Shown here: positions 1 through 5,521 of the stretch, piece after piece
Position numbering within the stretch: the stretch's first letter is position 1
Layout of the letters: each line of letters opens with the position of its first letter
From: Gammaproteobacteria bacterium
GTDB taxonomy: Bacteria; Pseudomonadota; Gammaproteobacteria; Pseudomonadales; Pseudohongiellaceae
Direction: 5' to 3'
Assembly: GCA_003514305.1 (NCBI GenBank)
Contig: DORE01000259.1
Coordinates: 1 to 5,521, forward strand
DNA: 5,521 bases
Position numbers and translations under genes: made by a program
Notes under the pieces: generated by a model
Told to the model about the DNA's origin: nothing
Database searches by the model: none
What the model saw: the letters and a program-made list of their open reading frames with translations, nothing else

Positions 1-1256
1 CCTGCATCATCGAGATGGGTCACCGCGATCCATGCGTGAGACATCTCGTCAGTAGTACGCTGCCCGGCACCAACCCACTGATCCGGATCGGGATTCATGG
101 GGTTGTTTGCGGTGTTGTCGTACCAAGCAGAGATAATCAATGTAGATCCAGCAGGAACCAGCGGCTGGTAACCATCTTCATACATGTGACTATGGTTCCA
201 CGCTGCAGTCCAGTTCGACGCTTGGCTCAGCATTTCTTTGCGGCCAGTCTCGGGATTGAACATCTCCAAAGACATCGCCACTCCGCGAAGGTGCATGTGC
301 GGCTGCCAGCTATCGATACGAACAGGATGGTCGAACGAATGGAAGCCCTGAGTCATCAACGTGCCGTGCGGCGGAATCATGTAGTCACCGCCGCCGTCAA
401 GCCGGTAAGCGCGCAGATCTTGCTTATAAGCCTCTTCTTCAACGAACTCGTCTTCCTCGTCGTAGAACCAGATTCCGACCTGAACCTGATCCTGCGGCAC
501 AGCATTTCCGTCAGGAAAGTAGTGAATTTCCCATTCAACTTTAGAGTTAGCGGGTGCTCGTCGACAGGCTCCCTCGGGGACCTTCTCGCCGAGCTTACCA
601 AGCGCGAATTCTGAGAGCCGGTCGCTGTCTACCCACTCCCCTTCTTCATCCAGAATCTTGAAGTGCGAGTTCGCGTGGTGTGTCGAGCCGACGGCAGCCG
701 CTGAAGGAAGCGTCTCCACCGCTTTGATACAGCGGGCTTCGGTAATGCCGGAATCCACTACCGGCTCCCACCAGAGGTCCTGGCCTTCGGCAGGGACGTC
801 CCAGGCCGTTGATCGTATTATATGGTCTGGTTGGCCCAAATCTCCCGCCAGACGCCACTCACCCTTCTTAGGATACTCACGCGGCGGGGGAAGTTCTTCC
901 GGGTTACCCAGTGGCGACCCAGCGTCAACCCAGGCTACGATCGTATCGATGTCATCCTGCGACAAGCGCCAGTCATTCTTGAGTTCCTGAACTCCCGTGT
1001 CCCGATCGTAATGATAAGGAGGCATGTCTCTATTTTTTACTTTTAGCTGAATTAAGGGCGCCCAGGGGCGCACTTCTTCGTAGCTGGTAAACGACATTGG
1101 GCCAATTGCGCCGGGCTGATGACAGACCTGGCAGTTGTCTTGAATAATCCGTGACACCTCATTGGCGTAAGTGGGGAGATCATCTGAAACCTGAGCGCTG
1201 GCCAGTGCTGGCGCAACCACCAGGACACCGAGGCCAAATACTTTGACATTTCTCAT
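1..1256 (-). CDS. Exported cytochrome c / copper type II ascorbate-dependent monooxygenase-like fusion protein (3' end cut by window)
   Basis: 418 codons are visible from an ATG at 1256; the frame stays open to the window edge, so the C-terminus is missing. Residues 1-21 form a Sec signal peptide (basic start, hydrophobic core, ALASA/Q cleavage site), placing the protein in the periplasm. A class I-like haem c domain follows at about 28-120: CQVCH at 42-46 binds haem and Met78 (RDMPPYH) is the likely distal ligand. From about 133 on comes a PHM/DBM-like domain with all expected copper ligands in order: His193-His194 and His245 (EIHYFPDG) for one copper, His320/His322 (HMHLRG) and Met405 (TTDEMSHAW) for the other. 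Family members hydroxylate C-H bonds using O2 and an electron donor; the substrate here is unknown. The attached haem may supply electrons (inference). Cys176 and Cys231 could form a disulfide. The gene has its own strong Shine-Dalgarno and a promoter candidate. The family call is firm, the activity is not proven. Confidence 0.88.
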   Translation of the reverse strand, partial: MRNVKVFGLGVLVVAPALASAQVSDDLPTYANEVSRIIQDNCQVCHQPGAIGPMSFTSYEEVRPWAPLIQLKVKNRDMPPYHYDRDTGVQELKNDWRLSQDDIDTIVAWVDAGSPLGNPEELPPPREYPKKGEWRLAGDLGQPDHIIRSTAWDVPAEGQDLWWEPVVDSGITEARCIKAVETLPSAAAVGSTHHANSHFKILDEEGEWVDSDRLSEFALGKLGEKVPEGACRRAPANSKVEWEIHYFPDGNAVPQDQVQVGIWFYDEEDEFVEEEAYKQDLRAYRLDGGGDYMIPPHGTLMTQGFHSFDHPVRIDSWQPHMHLRGVAMSLEMFNPETGRKEMLSQASNWTAAWNHSHMYEDGYQPLVPAGSTLIISAWYDNTANNPMNPDPDQWVGAGQRTTDEMSHAWIAVTHLDDA

Positions 1257-1262
1257 CGTTAG

Positions 1263-1268
1263 TTCCTC
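1263..1268 (-). promoter_or_regulatory. Ribosome binding site of the cytochrome c/monooxygenase gene
   Basis: On the minus strand GAGGAA stands six bases before the ATG at 1256. This near-consensus Shine-Dalgarno supports that start, which also gives a complete signal peptide directly at the N-terminus. Confidence 0.75.
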
Positions 1269-1329
1269 ATTAAGCCGAAAAAGGCGGCAAAGCTGCGGTT
1301 TAATTAGCACAATCGACCATCATGGATAT

Positions 1330-1364
1330 TTTGATGCCTGGAATTATGGATTCCAAGCATTAAA
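1330..1364. repeat. 35-base interrupted palindrome over the -10 box (operator candidate)
   Basis: Two 15-base arms (TTTGATGCCTGGAAT at 1330-1344 and ATTCCAAGCATTAAA at 1350-1364) match as inverted repeats at 13 of 15 positions around a 5-base centre, TATGG. The palindrome covers the -10 hexamer, most of the spacer and the likely start site of the promoter candidate, so a dimeric regulator bound here would be expected to block RNA polymerase. On the predicted transcription start, the message would not contain the full palindrome, which argues for a DNA-level rather than an RNA-level role. I do not recognise the motif as the box of a known regulator family. Confidence 0.5.
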
Positions 1365-1371
1365 CTGTCAC
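1343..1371 (-). promoter_or_regulatory. Sigma70-type promoter candidate for the cytochrome c/monooxygenase gene
   Basis: Minus strand: GTGACA (1371-1366, 5 of 6 to TTGACA), a 17-base spacer, then CATAAT (1348-1343, 5 of 6 to TATAAT). Transcription would start near 1336, giving a leader of about 80 bases before the ATG at 1256. It lies in the gap after pntB, so the gene can be expressed independently of pntAB. Prediction from sequence only. Confidence 0.55.
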
Positions 1372-1391
1372 AAATTGTCTGCAAATCCAAG

Positions 1392-1413
1392 AAAAAAGAC
1401 CACAGCAGGGCCC
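1392..1413 (-). terminator. Weak intrinsic terminator candidate after pntB
   Basis: Minus strand: GGGCC (1413-1409), a 7-base loop, then GGTCT leading straight into the T run at 1397-1392. The stem is 4-5 pairs including G-U wobbles, so it is weak. A perfect 7-base outer inverted repeat (AAAAAAG at 1392-1398, CTTTTTT at 1417-1423) flanks it. It lies about 95 bases past the pntB stop and just upstream of the next promoter candidate, a sensible place to end the pntAB transcript. Confidence 0.35.
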
Positions 1414-1508
1414 AAGCTTTTTTGTTTGACGGACATTGAGTCATGTGGAGGATTCAGGGCCAAACACGGCAAAATAATGTCCAAAAAGGCCATTCAAGCC
1501 AGCTCTGA

Positions 1509-2948
1509 TCAGTCCAGTTCGCGCAGCAGATCGTCCATTGACGCTTTCGCATCGCCGTAGAACATGCGGGTGTTTTCCTTAAAAAACAACGGGTTTTCAA
1601 TGCCTGAATAGCCGGTGCCTCGGCCCCTTTTGCAGACAAACACATGGCGCGATTTCCAGACTTCAAGCACCGGCATTCCGGCAATTGGGCTGCCAGGATC
1701 ATCCTGCGCGGCCGGGTTGACGATATCATTGGCGCCAATGATTATTACCACATCTGTTTTGGGGAAATCGTCATTAATCTCATCCATTTCGAGCACTATG
1801 TCATAAGGCACCTTGGCTTCTGCAAGCAACACGTTCATGTGCCCAGGCAATCGCCCGGCAACGGGGTGAATAGCAAAGTGCACCGTCTTGCCCTTCGTGC
1901 GCAGACGTTTGGTGAGCTCCGACACTGATCCTTGTGCTTGTGCGACCGCCATGCCGTAGCCGGGCACGATGATCACGCTGTCTGCATCCTGAACGGCCTG
2001 CGCCACCGCATCAGCTTTTGCTTCGATCATCTCGCCCTCGAGGTTACTGGCAGCCTGAGCTTCTCCACCCCAACCACCGAGAATGACCGACACAAAAGAG
2101 CGATTCATGCCTTTGCACATTATGTAAGACAAAATGGCGCCAGAGGAACCGACGAGAGCGCCGGTTACAATCAACAGATCGTTACCGAGAGTGAAACCAA
2201 TGGCGGCCGCTGCCCAACCGGAGTAGGAGTTCAGCATGGAAACAACCACCGGCATATCAGCACCCCCGATCGCCAAAATAAGGTGGCAGCCGATCGCTCC
2301 AGAAATCAGCGCCACCAGCAACATAGTCCACAGGCCTGCGCCATCAAGGTACAAATAGCCGAGAAGAAAACAGGACACAAGCGCGGCCAGGTTTAGTGCG
2401 TTTCGGCCAGGCAAGGTCAACGCTGCAGAACTTAGCCTCCCGGCTAGCTTGCCGTAAGCAATGATTGACCCAGTGAAGGTTATCGCGCCAATCAGAATTC
2501 CCAAGAACAATTCAACTCTGAGAATACTTAGCTCAACCGAGCTCTTCGAAGCAATCGTTGCAGCAAAGCCCGACAACTGCTCGATGGTTTCAGCTTCCCG
2601 TGCTGCCAAAGCAGCACCCATTTCGAGGTCAGCATTAATACCTATAAAGACCGCAGCCAAACCGACCAAGCTGTGAAAACCAGCAACGAGTTCAGGCATC
2701 TGCGTCATCTGAACCCGATTCGCAACAATCCAGCCCCCGATCCCGCCGAGAATTACCATAAGAGAAATCAGAACGGTCTGTCCACCCGCGGAGCTGACCG
2801 TCGCAGCAACTGCCAGGGTCATCCCGACGATGCCATACCAAATAGCACGCTTCGCTTTTTCTTGATTGGACAAGCCGCCAAGGGCTAGGATAAATAGAAC
2901 GGCGGCGACGACGTACGCTGCAGTAACGAGTCCTGCGTCAGTATGCAT
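1509..2948 (-). CDS. pntB: NAD(P) transhydrogenase subunit beta
   Basis: Beta subunit (479 aa) of the proton-translocating transhydrogenase, an inner-membrane enzyme that transfers hydride from NADH to NADP+ while protons flow inward. The N-terminal half is domain II, with about nine membrane helices between residues 8 and 280; it carries the proton-channel His92 (MPELVAGFHS, equivalent to E. coli His91) and Asn240 (SMLNSYSGWAAAA). Domain III (about 310-479) binds NADP(H): GYGMAVAQAQ at 330-339, the HPVAGRLPGHMNVLLAEA stretch from 361, GANDIVNPAAQDDP at 405-418, and Lys440-Arg441 at the usual place for the NADP 2'-phosphate contact. It ends in the family-typical FFKENTRMFYGDAKAS region. It is somewhat longer than the E. 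coli protein (462 aa), mainly because of a loop at about 106-145. The ATG lies 3 bases after the pntA stop, with GAGGAG inside the pntA end, so the two genes are likely translationally coupled. Confidence 0.97.
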   Translation of the reverse strand: MHTDAGLVTAAYVVAAVLFILALGGLSNQEKAKRAIWYGIVGMTLAVAATVSSAGGQTVLISLMVILGGIGGWIVANRVQMTQMPELVAGFHSLVGLAAVFIGINADLEMGAALAAREAETIEQLSGFAATIASKSSVELSILRVELFLGILIGAITFTGSIIAYGKLAGRLSSAALTLPGRNALNLAALVSCFLLGYLYLDGAGLWTMLLVALISGAIGCHLILAIGGADMPVVVSMLNSYSGWAAAAIGFTLGNDLLIVTGALVGSSGAILSYIMCKGMNRSFVSVILGGWGGEAQAASNLEGEMIEAKADAVAQAVQDADSVIIVPGYGMAVAQAQGSVSELTKRLRTKGKTVHFAIHPVAGRLPGHMNVLLAEAKVPYDIVLEMDEINDDFPKTDVVIIIGANDIVNPAAQDDPGSPIAGMPVLEVWKSRHVFVCKRGRGTGYSGIENPLFFKENTRMFYGDAKASMDDLLRELD

Positions 2949-2951
2949 CCC

Positions 2952-4526
2952 TCAACTCCTCTGGAACATTGCCAGCATTCGACGGGTAACTAGAAAACCG
3001 CCAAAGATATTTATCGAAGCCATAAGCACAGATATTGAAGCCAGCAGCATAACAAGCGGGCTCCCCGAGACAATCTGCAGTAAGGCGCCAACAATTATGA
3101 TCGACGAAACTGCGTTAGTAATAGCCATCAGCGGCGTGTGGAGTGAATGTGCGACGCCCCAGATAACATGAAAGCCTATAAACACCGAAAGCACGAAGAC
3201 GATGAAGTGCTGCATGAAACTGGGCGGCGCCACCGCACCGAGGGCCAAACAGAGCACTCCCCCAACCACGAGCAGCAGCCCTGTCTGATTCAGAGACTTC
3301 TTCATCTCGGTCAATTCGCGGGCGGCTTTTTCTTCGGCGGTTTCCTCTAATTCTTTTTTCTTCGGCGCTGCAGCGGCGATCGCTTTAACCTTGGGCGGCG
3401 GTGGCGGCCAGGTAATCTCACCTTGATGAGTGACCAGGGCGCCACGAATCACATCATCTTCAATGTCAATGATTGGAGAACCATCTTTTGTCGGCGTCAA
3501 ATCATCCAACATATGGCGTATGTTTGTCGCGTAAAGGTTCGAAGACTGCGTCGCCATGCGACTCGGGAAATCAGTGTATCCAATGACCGTTACACCATTG
3601 TCTGAAACAACCTTTTCATTAGCCTTGGTCAAGCTGCAGTTGCCACCTCGCTCCGCAGCAAGATCCACCACTACTGAACCCGGTTTCATAGCTGCGACCA
3701 TATCTGCGGTCCAGAGCTCAGGCGCCGGCCGATTGGGAATCAAAGCCGTTGTGATCACGATGTCAACGTCAGGCGCTAGCTTGCGAAATTTTTCGAGCTG
3801 CTTCTCGCGGAACTCGGGACTTGACGGTGACGCATAACCACCGGTCTCTGCGCCATCTGCCTGCTCTTCTTCAAAATCTAGGAAGACAAATTCCGCTCCC
3901 ATAGATTCAATTTGCTCAGAGACTTCTGGGCGCACGTCGAAGGCCATTGTGATGGCACCCAGAGAAACCGAAGTGCCAATTGCGGCGAGACCGGCAACGC
4001 CCGCGCCGACCACCAGCACCTTAGCAGGAGGCACTTTCCCTGCCGCCGTCATCTGACCCATGAAGAAGCGACCAAAATTATTGCTCGCTTCAACCACTGC
4101 ACGATAGCCCGCTATGTTGGCCATCGAAGAGAGCGCATCCATTTTTTGTGCACGACTTATACGCGGCACCATATCCATGGCCAACACGCTCATATTTTTT
4201 AATTTCAGTCTGTCGAGTAACTCTTCATTCGCCGCCGGCCAAATAAAACTTATCAGTGTCTTGCCATCAGGCGCGGCTTCAATTTCCTCCGCCGAAGGCT
4301 CCCGTACCTTCACAATGACGTCTGCGTCACTCCAGACCTCTGCTGCAGTGTCTGCGATTTTGACGCCTACCGCCTCATATGCCGCATCGGTGATCGACGC
4401 GGCTGCGCCGGCGCCGCTTTCCACCAGACAGTCATAACCGAGCTTCTGCAAACGCTCGGCGCTCTCCGGAGTCAGCGCTACCCGCGCCTCACCCTGAGCC
4501 GTTTCCTTAGGTGCTCCTATCCTCAT
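2952..4526 (-). CDS. pntA: NAD(P) transhydrogenase subunit alpha (single-chain PntA)
   Basis: Alpha subunit, 524 aa from the ATG at 4526 (E. coli about 510). Domain I (about 1-375) binds NAD(H): it opens with MRIGAPKE, contains the RQD-loop segment PRISRAQKMDALSS (121-134), the Rossmann motif GAGVAGLAA (174-182) with Asp197 at the end of the second strand (AFDVRP), and GYTDFPSRMATQSSNLYATN at 316-335. A linker follows at about 373-412, with a run of five prolines and then a charged Lys/Glu-rich stretch. The C-terminal part (about 413-515) has four membrane helices, including the HSLHTPLMAITNAVSSIIIVGALLQ region, and ends in NIFGGFLVTRRMLAMF. Soluble and membrane parts are in one chain, as in E. 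coli, unlike bacteria with split pntAA/pntAB genes. With PntB it forms the proton-driven NADPH-producing enzyme. A TTG at 4538 in the same frame is less likely as start, because it overlaps the Shine-Dalgarno. Confidence 0.97.
   Translation of the reverse strand: MRIGAPKETAQGEARVALTPESAERLQKLGYDCLVESGAGAAASITDAAYEAVGVKIADTAAEVWSDADVIVKVREPSAEEIEAAPDGKTLISFIWPAANEELLDRLKLKNMSVLAMDMVPRISRAQKMDALSSMANIAGYRAVVEASNNFGRFFMGQMTAAGKVPPAKVLVVGAGVAGLAAIGTSVSLGAITMAFDVRPEVSEQIESMGAEFVFLDFEEEQADGAETGGYASPSSPEFREKQLEKFRKLAPDVDIVITTALIPNRPAPELWTADMVAAMKPGSVVVDLAAERGGNCSLTKANEKVVSDNGVTVIGYTDFPSRMATQSSNLYATNIRHMLDDLTPTKDGSPIIDIEDDVIRGALVTHQGEITWPPPPPKVKAIAAAAPKKKELEETAEEKAARELTEMKKSLNQTGLLLVVGGVLCLALGAVAPPSFMQHFIVFVLSVFIGFHVIWGVAHSLHTPLMAITNAVSSIIIVGALLQIVSGSPLVMLLASISVLMASINIFGGFLVTRRMLAMFQRS
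2956..2961 (-). promoter_or_regulatory. Ribosome binding site of pntB, inside the 3' end of pntA
   Basis: Minus-strand GAGGAG sits 7 bases before the pntB ATG and overlaps the last codons of pntA (Gln-Arg-Ser-stop). Ribosomes finishing pntA end right at the pntB start, which favours a balanced supply of the two subunits. Confidence 0.7.
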
Positions 4527-4532
4527 GCCTTG

Positions 4533-4536
4533 CTCC
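4533..4536 (-). promoter_or_regulatory. Ribosome binding site that decides the pntA start
   Basis: Minus-strand GGAG ends six bases before the ATG at 4526, the ideal distance. Starting there gives MRIGAPKE, the usual beginning of PntA proteins. The in-frame TTG at 4538 would add four residues and contains part of this ribosome binding site. Confidence 0.75.
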
Positions 4537-4568
4537 AAAGTTCCCGAAAAGGATTGATGTGGCTTGCC

Positions 4569-4597
4569 CTTATACTAGGCTCTGACCCTGTCTAGAA
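4569..4597 (-). promoter_or_regulatory. Weak promoter candidate for pntAB
   Basis: Minus-strand TATAAG (4574-4569) matches the -10 consensus at 5 of 6 and would start transcription near 4562, leaving a leader of about 36 bases. The -35 region at the right distance (TTCTAG, 4597-4592) matches poorly, so the promoter may be weak or need an activator, or it may not be real. Confidence 0.3.
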
Positions 4598-4654
4598 ACG
4601 AAGAAATCTCAGGCGCAGATCAAATCAAAAGATATGTACAAGTGGTCGTATAAA

Positions 4655-4688
4655 CCGCTTTTGGGCGGCGCTAGCCGAGCCGCAGCCC
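4655..4688. other. GC-rich overlapping stem-loops in the gap before pntA
   Basis: Two mutually exclusive hairpins are possible. One pairs 4655-4658 with 4665-4668 (CCGC/GCGG) and on the minus strand is followed by TTTAT. The other pairs 4663-4670 with 4681-4688, seven base pairs with one mismatch. They lie about 80-110 bases past the stop of the upstream gene and may help end its transcript, but neither is a textbook intrinsic terminator. The rest of the 239-base gap (4527-4765) shows only the promoter candidate and ribosome binding site listed separately. Confidence 0.25.
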
Positions 4689-4765
4689 CTAACCTACTTG
4701 CTGGACGGATGGGTTCAGCTATCCGGCGCCAATCAATGAGCCTGCGCAGCGATACATCAGCCTCG

Positions 4766-5521
4766 TCAGCGCACCCGCGCGGTGTGACCTGGACCCCGCA
4801 GCACCGCATTCAGAAACACCACATTGGCACCATCGAGGGCGGCGCGAAAAGTAGGATCAGCAACGAAACCAATCACCAGACCATCTCCAAAGTTTGCCTG
4901 AACCACAGCAGGTTTGAATGCCCACTGTCGGCGGTTTTCTGCCCACAGATGGCCACCTGCTCCAAGATTCTCAGGCGCATCAAAATACAGTGCGTTCCAG
5001 CCTTCATCTAAAGTGAGCGGGCGGTAAACATCCTGACCTTGTACCATGAAAGCCACGCCGTCCGTAACACCTGCGCTCAGCCAGGTGTCCTGCGTAATCC
5101 TGGTACGCATTAGCACACCGGGTATAGAGTCTGGGCGCGGCGCTTCCGGCAAAATCGCCTTCTGGTAGGCGTCCTGGTCAGTCAATATGGTCCCTTCGGC
5201 GACATTGCCATCATCGTCATCCGCCTCTTTACCACCGGCCAACAACTCAAGGTCCGTAGGTAGAAGGCCTACGTCATCATCCGCAGCGAATCGCGTACCG
5301 CCGCTCATGGTAACCAACACGCCACCACGGTCGACCCAACTTTTTAAGCGCTCAACACCTCGTGCGGCAAGAGCAGCAGCGTAGTTCCCTCCATCAGGGA
5401 GAATAAGCACGTCGAACCTATCGAGTTCATCAGACGCAATATGCTCAACCCTGACTGGCTCAACCGGATAGGCAAATTGCCGCTCCAGCACAAACCGGGT
5501 GTTTCCTGCTGAATACGAGAC
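4766..5521 (-). CDS. C-terminal part of an M14 carboxypeptidase-like protein, GATase1-like domain (5' end cut by window)
   Basis: The frame is open from the window edge, so the start lies beyond 5521 and the last 251 residues are visible. They resemble the class I glutamine-amidotransferase-like domain that follows the zinc peptidase domain in many bacterial M14-family proteins. Typical features, numbered from the first visible residue, are FDVLILPDGGNY (36-47), a helix then LKSWVDRGGVLVTMSGG (59-75) where an amidotransferase would place its nucleophile region, but no cysteine is present anywhere in the visible part, so amidotransferase chemistry is unlikely. The end, VIGFVADPTFRAALDGANVVFLNAVLRGPG, is characteristic of this group. 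A GTG at 5491 is not the start, because homologous-looking sequence continues upstream of it. An acidic stretch (EADDDDGNVAEG, 99-110) interrupts the middle. The zinc site is outside the window, so peptidase activity and export cannot be judged. The M14 link rests on recalled family pattern. Confidence 0.72.
   Translation of the reverse strand, partial: VSYSAGNTRFVLERQFAYPVEPVRVEHIASDELDRFDVLILPDGGNYAAALAARGVERLKSWVDRGGVLVTMSGGTRFAADDDVGLLPTDLELLAGGKEADDDDGNVAEGTILTDQDAYQKAILPEAPRPDSIPGVLMRTRITQDTWLSAGVTDGVAFMVQGQDVYRPLTLDEGWNALYFDAPENLGAGGHLWAENRRQWAFKPAVVQANFGDGLVIGFVADPTFRAALDGANVVFLNAVLRGPGHTARVR

Noticed and set aside
15..614. Plus-strand open frame of 199 codons
   Set aside because: It is antisense to the well-supported cytochrome c/monooxygenase gene, shows no recognisable domain and has a low-complexity composition typical of a shadow frame.
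1454..1738. Minus-strand open frame of 94 codons overlapping the end of pntB
   Set aside because: It is a different frame of the same strand inside pntB domain III; the pntB frame is conserved to its last residues, so this is a shadow, not a frameshifted extension.
1932..2396. Plus-strand open frame of 154 codons
   Set aside because: It lies entirely opposite pntB, is rich in His/Arg/Gln as expected for the complement of a membrane-protein gene, and has no recognisable motif.
4527..4538. In-frame TTG start giving PntA four extra N-terminal residues
   Set aside because: The TTG overlaps the GGAG ribosome binding site of the ATG at 4526, and the ATG gives the family-typical MRIGAPKE beginning.
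4575..4596. CTAG...CTAG imperfect palindrome near the pntA promoter candidate
   Set aside because: Only about 6 of 10 positions agree between the arms, which is within chance for a gap of this size.
4634..5011. Plus-strand open frame of 125 codons crossing the gap before pntA
   Set aside because: Two thirds of it is antisense to the carboxypeptidase-like gene, no ribosome binding site is evident, and the product has no recognisable feature.
4766..5491. GTG at 5491 as the start of the carboxypeptidase-like gene
   Set aside because: The frame stays open to the window edge with coding-like residues (SYSAGNTRF) upstream, and no ribosome binding site precedes the GTG; the gene is simply cut by the window.

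Overview
The window reads as a stretch of bacterial chromosome from a Gram-negative aerobe. The best guess is a marine-type gammaproteobacterium; this is inferred from the single-chain PntA, the moderate GC content, the gene families present and the dense one-strand layout, and no taxonomic marker is present. All four recognisable genes lie on the minus strand, so transcription runs from high to low coordinates. I see no RNA genes, mobile elements, CRISPR arrays or convincing plus-strand genes.

Region by region, in transcription order: (1) 5521-4766 is the 3' part of a gene whose product ends in a class I glutamine-amidotransferase-like domain of the kind found at the C-terminus of many bacterial M14-family carboxypeptidase-like proteins; the catalytic part lies outside the window. 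(2) 4765-4527 is an intergenic region with GC-rich stem-loops, a weak promoter candidate and the ribosome binding site of the next gene. (3) 4526-2952 is pntA and 2948-1509 is pntB, the two subunits of the membrane-bound proton-translocating NAD(P) transhydrogenase, only 3 bases apart and evidently co-transcribed. (4) 1508-1257 is an intergenic region with a weak terminator candidate, a good sigma70-type promoter with a 35-base interrupted palindrome over its -10 box, and a strong ribosome binding site. (5) 1256-1 encodes an exported protein that fuses a c-type cytochrome domain to a copper type II (PHM/DBM-like) monooxygenase domain; its 3' end is cut off by the window edge.

The functional core is pntAB, which uses the proton-motive force to reduce NADP+ with NADH at the inner membrane. 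The flanking genes encode probably periplasmic proteins (clearly so for the cytochrome/copper protein) and have no obvious pathway link to the transhydrogenase; the intergenic promoters suggest independent transcription units. No new multi-gene system is visible. The items most worth a second look are the haem-copper fusion enzyme with a complete set of copper ligands and the palindrome over its promoter.
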